Position numbers and translations under genes: made by a program
Source of the DNA: Pseudoalteromonas rubra
GTDB taxonomy: Bacteria; Pseudomonadota; Gammaproteobacteria; Enterobacterales; Alteromonadaceae
Direction of reading: 5' to 3'
Assembly (NCBI RefSeq): GCF_000967655.1
Contig: NZ_JXYA01000057.1
Coordinates: 1-64,000, forward strand
DNA: 64,000 nucleotides
Part shown: positions 15,647 through 24,854 of the stretch, piece after piece
Position numbering within the stretch: the stretch's first letter is position 1
How the letters are laid out: each line of letters starts with the position of its first letter
Notes under the pieces: generated by a model
Database searches by the model: none
Told to the model about the DNA's origin: nothing
The model's input: only the letters and a program-made list of their open reading frames with translations

Positions 15647-16478
15647 TGTATTTTCCTGGTTGATACCACAGTTCGCTCCGTGACAACGGCGTCTCGGCAG
15701 GCAAAGTCGGATTTGGTAAGTTCAGTCGTGTGCGCCCGGCCAGGTCCAGCTGTTCAAGCTGCCTTGCAAAGTGGCGGCGAAACAGCCACTCGAAACAGCC
15801 ATCAGCAATTGCCTGCTCAAGGCCTTTTTGCAATAACGCGTGGAGCTGGGTATTGGCTTTATCAACAAACAGATAGACGGCAGACGGGTAATGGATCAGC
15901 AGCTGGGGTTGCACCATGATATCGCTGCGCGACGAAAAATCGCCCGCGGCCAGTATGTCCAGTGGCACCACATCCAGGCGCTTGCTGCTGAGCATACTCA
16001 TCGCTTTTTCGGTGTCGTGAAATGCCACAACCTGCAACCCATTAAGTTCAAAGACCTCTCGGTCGGGCCAGTCGTGGCGCAGCCCAAACAACACAGGCTG
16101 TAACTGCCCCCAATGCTTAATATCGACAAAATCGGCGGCCCGGCTGGCTGCAATAAACAACACCCGATATCCCAGCAGGCCTTTTACCAGAGGAATACGC
16201 ACGGCCAGCGCCTGCTGCTCACGTGCCCGACTGGTGACCGACCAAAACACATCAATGCCCGACGGTTTGCCAAGCAATCGCACGGCCCGACTTTGCGTTG
16301 GGATCCCGGCGACCGGCTTTAATATCACCGGTCGGGACTGATAAGACAGCGCCAGCTCAAGCAGCTGTGTCACATAGGGATCGGCACCAGCAGTCACCCG
16401 GATCTCCAGCGGCTGAGGTTTAGCCGCTGCCACAGCGCCCGAGGCACACAGCATTAGTAGCAACAAAAAGCGGCGCAT
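15561..16478 (-). CDS. Periplasmic solute-binding-protein-like protein
   Basis: A 305-residue protein with signal peptide (MRRFLLLLMLCASGAVAAA). The remainder resembles family 3 extracellular solute-binding proteins in length and in segments such as AFHDTEKAMSMLSSKRLDVVP and FVDKANTQLHALLQKGLEQAIADG, where the typical time-out helix lies. No transporter genes are adjacent. The last 28 residues (low-complexity Asn/Thr/His/Pro) are the out-of-frame reading of the cyclophilin signal sequence, so they are probably a late extension. Its ATG overlaps the tamB stop by 1 bp. Confidence 0.65.
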   Translation of the reverse strand: MRRFLLLLMLCASGAVAAAKPQPLEIRVTAGADPYVTQLLELALSYQSRPVILKPVAGIPTQSRAVRLLGKPSGIDVFWSVTSRAREQQALAVRIPLVKGLLGYRVLFIAASRAADFVDIKHWGQLQPVLFGLRHDWPDREVFELNGLQVVAFHDTEKAMSMLSSKRLDVVPLDILAAGDFSSRSDIMVQPQLLIHYPSAVYLFVDKANTQLHALLQKGLEQAIADGCFEWLFRRHFARQLEQLDLAGRTRLNLPNPTLPAETPLSRSELWYQPGKYNDNNNTQTNQTEHGSHVAPHPHCLPVKP

Positions 16479-19400
16479 TATTCGTCCCAGTCAAACTTGT
16501 AAAGCAAGTCAATACTCTTATACAAACCGCTGGTGGCTTCAATATAAAACTTTGAAAAAATCCGATAGCGCACCGCCACCTCACTGAGCGACGCAAACAC
16601 CCCAACCCGGTAACTGACCTGAACACTGGGTGTCAGATAACCTGATACTTCAACCTGAGTGTCATCACCGCTGCCCTTGGCCGCCAGATTCACATCCTGG
16701 AACCCTATCGTCTCGCCTGCTTTGGCAAAGTAACCCTTACTGCGGTCTATACTCTGCGACAACAGAAACTGGGCCAGCATGGTATTGTTGTTACTTTCGC
16801 CCTCACCCAGCGGCTGGCCATTAAGCAGGTAAGCCAGTGCCTGGGCCTGATCCATCGCAGGCTGCGAATAAATCACCAGCTCAGGGCTGCGAATACTGCC
16901 TTTCACTTCGACACCCGCAATCACCCCATCCGCGGTGGTATCCGGGTTACGGATGGCCCGCACATTGATATAGGGCTTGTCCAGCGGGCCATTAAAGCCC
17001 AGCTGACCCGTCTCAATACTCAGGTCCTGGCCAAAGGCTTTATACTGACCCTCTCTGAGGTTGATCTCGCCACTGGCCAACAGGGCCGAAGCAAGCTGCT
17101 TTTCCAAAGACAGTTCACCTGTCAGGTAAGCATCCAGTCCCATCGCCTTGACCCTGACGTCATCCAGCAAACGCACATCCAGGTCAAGACGATAGTCCAT
17201 CATCTGGTTTGGCTGAGTGACGCTGGCGCTATCCACTATCACCTGATCGTCACTAACGGCGACCACCCCTTGCGGTAATTCGGCAATTTCAATCCGCCCG
17301 TAAGGAACAGTCACCGCGCCGGTGACTTCGCCATACTGGCCGTTATAACGCAGTGACAGATCCGGGGAGATGTCCAGCTCTATGCCCGGCTGTGGCATCA
17401 GTGTCAGTCGCTCACCATTGAGTTTGAGCGCCGCAACCATAGATGACTGCCAGTCAAGCTCACCACTGAGTGCAACCTGACCTCTAGGTGTGGTGCTCAG
17501 TTGACCGGTTAGCTGAGCCCGCTGGCCTTGCAGTTGCACGTCCAGGTCCAGGTCGCTAATGGCGACGGGTATTTCACTGGCCTTGAGCTGAATATCTGTG
17601 GCGCTGAGCTGGCCACTGAGCTGCGGCTGAGCCAGCGCACCGTCAATGTTAACCTGACCGGCAATGGTGCCACCCAGCTCCAGATCTGGCCATAATAAGC
17701 GCCGTAACAGCGGGCGGAATTTACCAAGCTCGATGCCGGCTATGTTGACAAAACCGCGCATAGTCTGAGGCTCGGCCTGTAGTGGCATAGCCAGCTCACC
17801 ATTAAAGTGCCCTAGTTTTCTGAGCGCCAGCTGCCAGTCTGCTTTGGCCTGCTGCGCATCACTATTCAGTGCCAGTGAAAAGTTTTCAATTTCAAGCGGT
17901 AACGTCGGGGCAACGTTATCTTCGTTGTCGCTGAGCTGCTCTGCCGCGGCACCATAGAGGGTAACCTGAGCGTCCGACATCGCCAGTTTGCCATCCAGCG
18001 CCTGTAACTGGCCCTGCGACCAGGCTGCGCTGGCACTGGCCGATAACCGACCTTGCAGGTTCGCCAGGTCGCTAAGTAGCGGATTAAAATGCGTCAGATC
18101 CAATTCTTGCACCTCAACGCTGGCCTGGCCCTGAGTGCCATGCTGCGCTGCAAAACAGATCTGCCCGGGTGACAGTGTCCAGCACTGGCGAGCCACTTGC
18201 ACCTGAGCGGCTTTGACGGTAAGCGCCGCCGGGGACACCAACGCCAGCTCACTGCCTTTCAGGCTCAAGCGTCCGGCATCCAGCTGACCTGCCCAGGCTT
18301 GCTGAGCATACTGACCACTCAGGGTCAGCTCGACGCTGCCATCAGTATTGTCGGCCTGTACGTTCAGCTGATGCAGGCTTTGATCGCCCTGCGCTGTGAC
18401 GCTGAGATCCGTTGCGCTCAACTCACCCACGCTCACCGCAGACAAAGACAAGGAAAGATCGGTCAGCCAGTTTCGGGCCATATCCAGACTCAGTGCCAGT
18501 GTGCCGCTATCGATCGACGTATCCTGATAACCCAGTTTGCCAAGCTGGCTGTTGAGCGTCAGTTTTGGGTTATCAACCGGCCCGCTTGCAGTGAACTGCC
18601 CGGATAACTGAATATCCGCCGGCAACAGTGCATTATGCTGATGCGCAAGTTGCAACTCGCCTTGTAAGTCCAGTTGCTGGTCAGCGGTGCCAGACACAGT
18701 GATCTGGCTCTGCCCATAACTGAGCCGGGCAGCCTGGAGTTCACCATGTAAGTTACTGTTCACTTTTCCCTTAGCGACCAGCTGCAGTGGCAAGGCAGCC
18801 AGTTGCCCGCTAAGGGTCAACTCGTTAACCTGTGCCTGCCACTGGTTACCATGCTGCTCAAATTCAAGTTGATAAGCGCCCGACAGCTGAGTCTCATCGA
18901 GCGCCAGCCAGGCACCTAAGGGCAATGCATGCAGCTTGCCCTGAAGCTGGCTGCGGATCCCATCTTGCCAACTTACCTGAGCGCTCAGTTGGGTATGCGC
19001 TTCTCCCAGCCCCAGTGCGGCTTTTTGCAGCGTCAATGCGCTAAGACCACCGCTGGCAGCCAGTTGCACCGTGAGCTGATTATCCGCCAGCGCCAGCTGC
19101 TCGCTCAGCGTCACGTCGGCATTGGCAGTAAGCTGATAGTCATCTGCCGTGCCTGCTGCGCTGAGCGTTAGGAGTTGTAACCTGTGCTGTGCGCCAAGTT
19201 CGGATTGTTCAGCGCGCACATCCAGTGAGAATGGCCAGTTTGGCTGCGCCGGACTCACACTTAAAGCAACTTTACCCTGTGCATTACCGGCAACCGTGGC
19301 TGCCAGCTCAAGTTGCCTGAGATCGCCGCTGAACGTCAGGTTACTCTGGTAATCGGGGTGCTGATAATCAAGTGCCCCCGACACTGCCCAGTTGCTAAGG

Positions 19401-20194
19401 TCTGCCTGCGCTGTGAGCGCCAGCTGATGGGCAAGATAAGCCAGTGACAAATGACGTACCGACAATCTGGACTGTCTGGCATCTGCACTAAGCTGAAGCT
19501 GCGTCAATGTCTGGCTGTCTCCCTCATAGGGATGATAACCCAGCTCCGTCACAGTGAGTTGTTCAAGTTTAACGGCCATGGGGAGCTGTACGGCGGGCAG
19601 CGCCAATGCCGGAATTTCTGTCGGCATTGCAAAAGGCTCAGCAGGCGCCGGCGCTTTAGTTTGTCGGACCTGCACGCTGCGCAGCGCAAGCTTGCTAACC
19701 TGAATGCCCTGCTCATTAGCACTGGCTGCCAGCGCCAGCTTAGTCAGGCTGATCTGGTGCCCGGCGACCTTGATGTCTGCCCCACCCACACGGAGCTGCT
19801 TAATGGCGATAGAGAAAGGCACTGACAAAGGGGCTGCCTCCGCGGCAGGCTCTGGTTGTGCTGGCACAGCTGACTCACTGTCCTGCTCTGCCAGATGCAG
19901 CGTTATTTTGTCGGCACTGCCAGACAGGCACACAGTGGCACAGCTAAACCAATCCAGTGACAAGCTCATCCGGCGCGCACCAAAGCTCAGCTGCTCATGC
20001 TCATAGCGAATATCCAGCACGGCATTGGATAACAGACGCGCCTGAGGCGAGCTTACCTGCAACCCCGCTACACTGTGATTGGCCACCCACACAATAAGCT
20101 GGTGACCGGGTAGGGTAAACAACAGACAAAAGACGGTTACAAACACGCCTGCAACGGCATAGCTAATTCGGCGCAGCCAGGTTTTCAGTCCCAT
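16478..20194 (-). CDS. tamB: Translocation and assembly module inner-membrane subunit TamB
   Basis: A 1238-residue protein with one N-terminal transmembrane anchor (residues 9-30), a very long beta-rich AsmA-like periplasmic region, and the conserved C-terminal DUF490 domain (near residues 870-1238, including the segment VRAIRNPDTTADGV and the ending FSKFYIEATSGLYKSIDLLYKF). It spans the periplasm to TamA and helps outer-membrane protein insertion and probably lipid transport. Its ATG overlaps the tamA stop by 1 bp (TAATG). Confidence 0.95.
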   Translation of the reverse strand: MGLKTWLRRISYAVAGVFVTVFCLLFTLPGHQLIVWVANHSVAGLQVSSPQARLLSNAVLDIRYEHEQLSFGARRMSLSLDWFSCATVCLSGSADKITLHLAEQDSESAVPAQPEPAAEAAPLSVPFSIAIKQLRVGGADIKVAGHQISLTKLALAASANEQGIQVSKLALRSVQVRQTKAPAPAEPFAMPTEIPALALPAVQLPMAVKLEQLTVTELGYHPYEGDSQTLTQLQLSADARQSRLSVRHLSLAYLAHQLALTAQADLSNWAVSGALDYQHPDYQSNLTFSGDLRQLELAATVAGNAQGKVALSVSPAQPNWPFSLDVRAEQSELGAQHRLQLLTLSAAGTADDYQLTANADVTLSEQLALADNQLTVQLAASGGLSALTLQKAALGLGEAHTQLSAQVSWQDGIRSQLQGKLHALPLGAWLALDETQLSGAYQLEFEQHGNQWQAQVNELTLSGQLAALPLQLVAKGKVNSNLHGELQAARLSYGQSQITVSGTADQQLDLQGELQLAHQHNALLPADIQLSGQFTASGPVDNPKLTLNSQLGKLGYQDTSIDSGTLALSLDMARNWLTDLSLSLSAVSVGELSATDLSVTAQGDQSLHQLNVQADNTDGSVELTLSGQYAQQAWAGQLDAGRLSLKGSELALVSPAALTVKAAQVQVARQCWTLSPGQICFAAQHGTQGQASVEVQELDLTHFNPLLSDLANLQGRLSASASAAWSQGQLQALDGKLAMSDAQVTLYGAAAEQLSDNEDNVAPTLPLEIENFSLALNSDAQQAKADWQLALRKLGHFNGELAMPLQAEPQTMRGFVNIAGIELGKFRPLLRRLLWPDLELGGTIAGQVNIDGALAQPQLSGQLSATDIQLKASEIPVAISDLDLDVQLQGQRAQLTGQLSTTPRGQVALSGELDWQSSMVAALKLNGERLTLMPQPGIELDISPDLSLRYNGQYGEVTGAVTVPYGRIEIAELPQGVVAVSDDQVIVDSASVTQPNQMMDYRLDLDVRLLDDVRVKAMGLDAYLTGELSLEKQLASALLASGEINLREGQYKAFGQDLSIETGQLGFNGPLDKPYINVRAIRNPDTTADGVIAGVEVKGSIRSPELVIYSQPAMDQAQALAYLLNGQPLGEGESNNNTMLAQFLLSQSIDRSKGYFAKAGETIGFQDVNLAAKGSGDDTQVEVSGYLTPSVQVSYRVGVFASLSEVAVRYRIFSKFYIEATSGLYKSIDLLYKFDWDE

Positions 20195-21930
20195 TACATC
20201 TCCGGTCCAATTACAATACTTAAACGCGTGCTTTTGCTGTCTTTACTCAGCCCCCAGGCGTGATCAAGCCGGATAGGCCCGACCGGCGTCAGATAACGCA
20301 ATCCAAACCCCGCCCCCACGGCCCACTTGTCTTTAAAATCATCCGTAGCCGTCCCGGTATCCACAAACAGGGCAACACGCCAGTTGGGTAAGAACTGATA
20401 ATTATACTCGCTGCTGGCGGTCGCAAGATATTTACCTCCAAGCAGGTTTCCCTCTTCATCGCGCGGTGCCACAGACTGATAGGCAAAGCCGCGTACACTC
20501 TGATCGCCACCGGCGAAAAAGCGCATATTAAAAGGCACGGCCGAGATATCATCCGTGACAATGGCACCGGCTTCCAGGCGTGTCAGAAAGAAGTGTCGCT
20601 GCTGCAGATTACGCAGCCAGGCATTTTTCCATCGCACCTTAAGTAAAGACGTGGAAGAGATGACTGAATCGCTGGCCAGCTCAATCGAGATCAACCGCTC
20701 ATTGCCCCAGTAAGGCAGCATGCCACCCTGACTTTGCTTTTTCGCATAGCTGATCCCCGGAATAAGCATTTCGGTCTTGAGTGTCTCACCTCCCTGCTCA
20801 CTGGTTTCATGCTCTCGCTTTAAAAACGCGGTACGAACCCAGTTACCGGACGTCAGCCATTGACGCTGAACCTGAATGTTCCAGGTCTTAGTATCGACCC
20901 CTTCAGTGAGGTCGTCCTGTAGCTGATAACCCCCTAAGATGCGAAATACATCGCTGTTTGGGTCGTCCACCGGAATGGTATACGCTGCACTGATATCCTG
21001 CTGACGCTGCGACACATTGAGATCTGAGGTCATCGAATGCCCGCCCTGGGTGATCCAGGGTTTGCTCCATTTAAAGCGCGCCTTTGCCCCTAAATCCGTG
21101 CTGTATCCTCCGCCCACTTCATAGCTGTTGGCCGGCTTGTCGACCAGCTCAACACGAATAGGTACCTCGCCGTTTTGTCTGGCTTTGAGTAGCGGATAAA
21201 CGCGCACACTCTGAAAATACGGCGTTTCATTGAGCGTCAGGTTATATTGCGACAACTTTTCTGCGGCATATAACTCACCCGGCTGAAATGGGCTCAGCGC
21301 TTGTGCAAAGGCAATCGCCTTAGACTGCGTTGATAATCGTAACGCGCCAAAGCGATAACGCTGGCCCGCCGATAACACTAAGGTCGCAGAAACCTGTTGC
21401 TGTGCTTTATCCACACTAAGCTGTTTTTTTAGCCACTGAAAATCAAAGTAACCCAGCTCCAGCAACAAACTTTCGATCTGCGCTTTGGTGGCTTCATAGC
21501 GGTCATGCCTGACTTGCTCGCCAACCTGGATAGCCCCGCTCAGCAAACGGGTACGCAGTGCCGCATCATCAATGCCCTGCAGGGAGATTTCGACTTGCTC
21601 CCAGCGCCAGGCATCACCCGGGTTAAGCTCCAGAGTCACGCGGCGCGTCTGAGCGTCAAAAGCCAGGGAAAGCGTATGGTCATAATATCCCAGTGCCTGC
21701 AACGCCTTGATCACGTCTTTATCAATGAGTTTTTTCCTGCGCGGCGTGAATGGCTTGCCTACATATGAAGCTAAAAAGCGCATCACATTGTCACGAGCTT
21801 CATCCGTTAATTCAATGCTGTCTGACGCACTGTGGATGGTAAACTCTGTGATACCAGATGGCGGATTGGCCCAGGACTGAAATGAAAAAAGCAGCGCAAC
21901 AAGGATGGCACTAAACGCAGATAAACGCAC
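20194..21930 (-). CDS. tamA: Translocation and assembly module outer-membrane subunit TamA
   Basis: A 578-residue Omp85-family protein with signal peptide, about three POTRA domains (near residues 25-265) and a 16-strand barrel. The segment GGDQSVRGFAYQSVAP contains the conserved VRGF/Y motif of the barrel-lumen loop, and the last residues SIVIGPEM form the terminal strand. It works with TamB in insertion of autotransporters and other barrel proteins. It is the first gene of tamA-tamB-SBP-cyclophilin. Confidence 0.95.
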   Translation of the reverse strand: MRLSAFSAILVALLFSFQSWANPPSGITEFTIHSASDSIELTDEARDNVMRFLASYVGKPFTPRRKKLIDKDVIKALQALGYYDHTLSLAFDAQTRRVTLELNPGDAWRWEQVEISLQGIDDAALRTRLLSGAIQVGEQVRHDRYEATKAQIESLLLELGYFDFQWLKKQLSVDKAQQQVSATLVLSAGQRYRFGALRLSTQSKAIAFAQALSPFQPGELYAAEKLSQYNLTLNETPYFQSVRVYPLLKARQNGEVPIRVELVDKPANSYEVGGGYSTDLGAKARFKWSKPWITQGGHSMTSDLNVSQRQQDISAAYTIPVDDPNSDVFRILGGYQLQDDLTEGVDTKTWNIQVQRQWLTSGNWVRTAFLKREHETSEQGGETLKTEMLIPGISYAKKQSQGGMLPYWGNERLISIELASDSVISSTSLLKVRWKNAWLRNLQQRHFFLTRLEAGAIVTDDISAVPFNMRFFAGGDQSVRGFAYQSVAPRDEEGNLLGGKYLATASSEYNYQFLPNWRVALFVDTGTATDDFKDKWAVGAGFGLRYLTPVGPIRLDHAWGLSKDSKSTRLSIVIGPEM

Positions 21931-22112
21931 TAAATAACCCTATAATTCACATTGGCATTATCATACCACAGCAAGATAACACTGACATGGCGAGAAGCAC
22001 CTTGGCAGTGGGTTATTTTTATGCGCTTAGGCGCAAATTTTTGCCCTCAGTGCTTTTTATTTTGTGTTGGATAGCGGACAATATCCCCAGCTATATTAAC
22101 TTGAGTACGATT

Positions 22113-22439
22113 ATGCAATTCCCTGATGATGACAACGGCCAGCTTCTGTCTGAAATAGCCGCCGCCGGTGTCGATCTCACTCAGATGCACAGCATCGATT
22201 TTTTTATTTTGTTCGAACAAAAGGCCGACGCAGAGCGTTTTATGAGTGCCATTGCCGCCGATGAGCTGGCACCCAAAACCAAACTGGATACCTGCCCGGA
22301 TACCGGTGTATGGGAAGTCGTTACTTCTGTCACTATGGTGCCGGATCACCAGCTTCTAAGCCAGACCGAGCAATATCTGGAGTCTATCGCCAACAGCCAC
22401 GAAGGCTATGGTGACGGGTGGGGAATACTCGCCGAATAA
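22113..22439 (+). CDS. RraB-like (ribonuclease E inhibitor family) small protein
   Basis: A 108-residue acidic protein. FFILFEQKADAERFMSAIAADELAPKT and the ending HEGYGDGWGILAE resemble the RraB domain, where a DGWG motif closes the fold. In E. coli RraB binds RNase E and limits mRNA decay. I chose ATG 22113 because the open frame upstream to 21987 encodes an unrelated hydrophobic stretch. This could be a paralogue with a different target. Confidence 0.65.
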   Translation: MQFPDDDNGQLLSEIAAAGVDLTQMHSIDFFILFEQKADAERFMSAIAADELAPKTKLDTCPDTGVWEVVTSVTMVPDHQLLSQTEQYLESIANSHEGYGDGWGILAE

Positions 22440-22455
22440 CACTCGGGCCTGAAGG

Positions 22456-22480
22456 ATGCAGAGCCCAAAGTGCTCTGCAT
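22456..22480 (+). terminator. Terminator hairpin after the RraB-like gene
   Basis: ATGCAGAG and CTCTGCAT form a perfect 8-bp stem with a 9-nt loop, followed by TAGCTTTTGT. The U stretch is short and offset. It overlaps the radD stop codon on the other strand. Confidence 0.5.
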
Positions 22481-24216
22481 TAGCTTTTGTCTGCGGTACG
22501 ATAACTGCCCTGATAATCAAAAAGCTTTTCAGTTATCTGCCAGCCATACTTCTTGTGTTGCCGGGCAATCACAAAGTCAGGCGCCGACAGTAAAGTGGCA
22601 TCCACTTGCGCGACCTCAGTCCACGCCTTCACGTTCACGCCACTGCGGCAATGCTTGGCAAACTGACGAACAAAATGGTGTCGGCTAGCCGGTTTGGCAA
22701 AATCAAACACCTCGCTCACGCTCGCCCCGTCTTCATCAAAGTAAGTGATTTTCAGCAGCTGAGCTTTAATCACTTCACCGCTCAGACCACTACAGCGGAT
22801 CACCATGGCGTTTTTCAGGTTGAGCGCCGCACGCAGCTTGTCGTCCGGGTCTGCCAGCATCACGCCACAGCTGTGGCACTGGCGTGCTGCGATATCATTT
22901 TCTGCGCCACAGTTATCGCATTCTTTGAATTTAAAACGGTAGTCGCATTGCTGCTCATTGCCTTCGTCATCCTGCAGTAACCCCTGGCAACGTCGGCCGA
23001 AATGTTCAATCACACGCCCCTGCTCATCATACTTGCCCCAGAAAATATTGCCAAAGCCACAACCAGGGCACAGCACCTGGACAGGTTCATTGTCTGAGTC
23101 AGGCTTTTTACTGCCCACTTCAGGGTGAAACAAATCGAACTCGTTGGCGGCGTAATCAACCACCAGGCAGTCTTTTTTGCCTTCACTCAGACGCAGGCCC
23201 CGGCCCACAATTTGCTGGTACAGACTCACCGACTCTGTGGGCCGCAAAATAGCAATCACGTCCACATGAGGCGCATCAAACCCTGTCGTTAATACCGATA
23301 CATTTACCAGATATTTTATTTCTCGACGTTTAAATGCCGCGATAATATTATCGCGCTCCCGGTTATCTGTATCACCAATCACCAGGGCCGTCTGTTGCGC
23401 AGGTAAATAACCGATAATTTCTTTCGCATGTAATACTGTTGCCGCAAAAATCATTACCCCGTGGCGGTCTTTGCTGAGCGAGACCACATGATTAATAATG
23501 CTTTTGGTTGCCCGGGTATTGCTTTGTAGCAGCTGGTTCATATCCGCCTCGCTGTAGCGACCAAACGCATTGCTAGTGAGTGCAGAAAAATCGTAATTTT
23601 CTACAGCCGGGTCAATTTTATTCGGCGGTGTCAGATAACCATGCTTGATCATATAACGCAGCGGCAATTCATAAATACAGCGACGGAAGGGGCTATTTTC
23701 ACTGCCACGCACAAAACCATGATAGTGGCTGTGGTACACCCAGCCACTGCCTAGTCGATACGGTGTTGCTGTCAATCCCAGTATTTTTAATGCCGGATTA
23801 AACTGCCGCAGGCGTGCAATGACCGCCATATACTGACTGTCGTCTTCACCGCTGACCCGGTGACACTCATCAATAATTAATAAGGAATAAAAGGTATCTA
23901 TCGCATCTATATTGCGAGCCAGTGACTGAACACTGGCAAACGTCACCTGATGGGTCAGGTCTTTTTGTTTTAACCCGGCTGAGTAAATGCTCGCCGTTAA
24001 ACCATAGCTCTGGTACTTCTGCGCATTTTGCTCAACCAGCTCTTTGACATGCGTCATCACAAGAATTTTATGTTTTGCCAGCCGGGCCAGCTGAGCAATC
24101 ACCAGGCTCTTACCAGCGCCGGTTGGCAGTACAATCACCGCACTGTCATCTGACTTTTTAAAATGTGCAATGGTATTAGCGACGGCTTCTTCTTGATAGG
24201 GTCTTAGCGTGTAAAT
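22480..24216 (-). CDS. radD: RadD (YejH) superfamily 2 DNA helicase/ATPase, probable AUU start
   Basis: A DEAH-type helicase involved in recovery from DNA damage and crossover processing. Walker A LPTGAGKS, DECHRVSGED, GLTATPYRLG, VLTTGFDAPHVD and QQIVGRGLRLSEG are all present, followed by two Cys-rich zinc-binding stretches (CPGCG; CDNCGAENDIAARQCHSCG). Homology to E. coli RadD begins at YTLRPYQEEAV, upstream of the first GTG (24138). No ATG, GTG or TTG exists in frame between the upstream stop (24298-24300) and 24138. An ATT at 24214-24216, preceded by AGGTG at 5-nt spacing, gives a 578-residue product that fits the family (586 in E. coli). The start is inferred. Confidence 0.88.
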   Translation of the reverse strand: MYTLRPYQEEAVANTIAHFKKSDDSAVIVLPTGAGKSLVIAQLARLAKHKILVMTHVKELVEQNAQKYQSYGLTASIYSAGLKQKDLTHQVTFASVQSLARNIDAIDTFYSLLIIDECHRVSGEDDSQYMAVIARLRQFNPALKILGLTATPYRLGSGWVYHSHYHGFVRGSENSPFRRCIYELPLRYMIKHGYLTPPNKIDPAVENYDFSALTSNAFGRYSEADMNQLLQSNTRATKSIINHVVSLSKDRHGVMIFAATVLHAKEIIGYLPAQQTALVIGDTDNRERDNIIAAFKRREIKYLVNVSVLTTGFDAPHVDVIAILRPTESVSLYQQIVGRGLRLSEGKKDCLVVDYAANEFDLFHPEVGSKKPDSDNEPVQVLCPGCGFGNIFWGKYDEQGRVIEHFGRRCQGLLQDDEGNEQQCDYRFKFKECDNCGAENDIAARQCHSCGVMLADPDDKLRAALNLKNAMVIRCSGLSGEVIKAQLLKITYFDEDGASVSEVFDFAKPASRHHFVRQFAKHCRSGVNVKAWTEVAQVDATLLSAPDFVIARQHKKYGWQITEKLFDYQGSYRTADKS

Positions 24217-24314
24217 AGGAACACCTGACAGTATTAATGAATAAAGATTTTGATAACGTTGAGAAGTGAAAAGATTTAGAACAGGGACCCGGTCGGGTTA
24301 CGTTTAAATAGGTT

Positions 24315-24342
24315 AAGCCAGTCACTTTAAGATAACTGGCTT
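24315..24342 (-). terminator. Hairpin downstream of the H-NS-like gene
   Basis: AAGCCAGT and ACTGGCTT form an 8-bp stem with a 12-nt loop directly after the H-NS-like stop codon. The downstream U stretch on the minus strand is weak (AACCTATTT), so termination efficiency is uncertain. Confidence 0.4.
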
Positions 24343-24354
24343 GTGCAAGGTCAC

Positions 24355-24660
24355 TTAGATTTTGTGATCTTCTAAGTCAACACCAACAAATGCTTTTGGT
24401 GTTTTACCGCGACCTGTCCATTCAAATACTTCACCGTCTTTTTCAATGCGGTATTTTGGACGCACTTTGCTGCGCTTATCTGTTGCGCTTTCCGCTGCAA
24501 AATCTTCTAAAGACAATCCTTTTTCTTTAATCAGCGCCAAGACTTCTTTTTTGGCTTCTTCCTGTTTTGCCTGCTCATCAATAGCAGCTTGGATAAGCTC
24601 CAGCGCTTTATTCAAATCACTGTAGCTCGCAGTCTTTATAAAAGATCTTATTTCACGCAT
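24355..24660 (-). CDS. H-NS family nucleoid-associated protein
   Basis: A 101-residue protein with an N-terminal helical dimerisation region (residues 8-50) and the C-terminal H-NS DNA-binding motif WTGRGKTPKAF (residues 81-91). It is shorter than E. coli H-NS (137 residues), the loss being mainly in the central linker. Such proteins bind AT-rich DNA and silence genes. Its own upstream region (24661-24854) is very AT-rich, consistent with self-regulation by analogy. Confidence 0.88.
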   Translation of the reverse strand: MREIRSFIKTASYSDLNKALELIQAAIDEQAKQEEAKKEVLALIKEKGLSLEDFAAESATDKRSKVRPKYRIEKDGEVFEWTGRGKTPKAFVGVDLEDHKI

Positions 24661-24728
24661 TGGATTACTCTCATAGATTGTTGAATTAGAATTTTCTAAC
24701 TTAATTAAGCTCGATATGTAGAGAGTAT

Positions 24729-24734
24729 ATTATA
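24729..24734 (-). promoter_or_regulatory. Candidate -10 box for the H-NS-like gene
   Basis: A perfect TATAAT on the minus strand about 70 nt upstream of the start, within AT-rich DNA. A convincing -35 hexamer is missing (TTTTAA at 16 nt), and AT-rich sequence makes chance matches likely. Confidence 0.4.
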
Positions 24735-24854
24735 TTTATCTCTTTTCAAATTAAAAGTCGTTAAATTTATAATCTCCGTTGATATTTACTCAATATTCAA
24801 CCTCATTTATACGCTTTTTCCACATTTAGAGACAAACAACGCAATTAAAACAGA

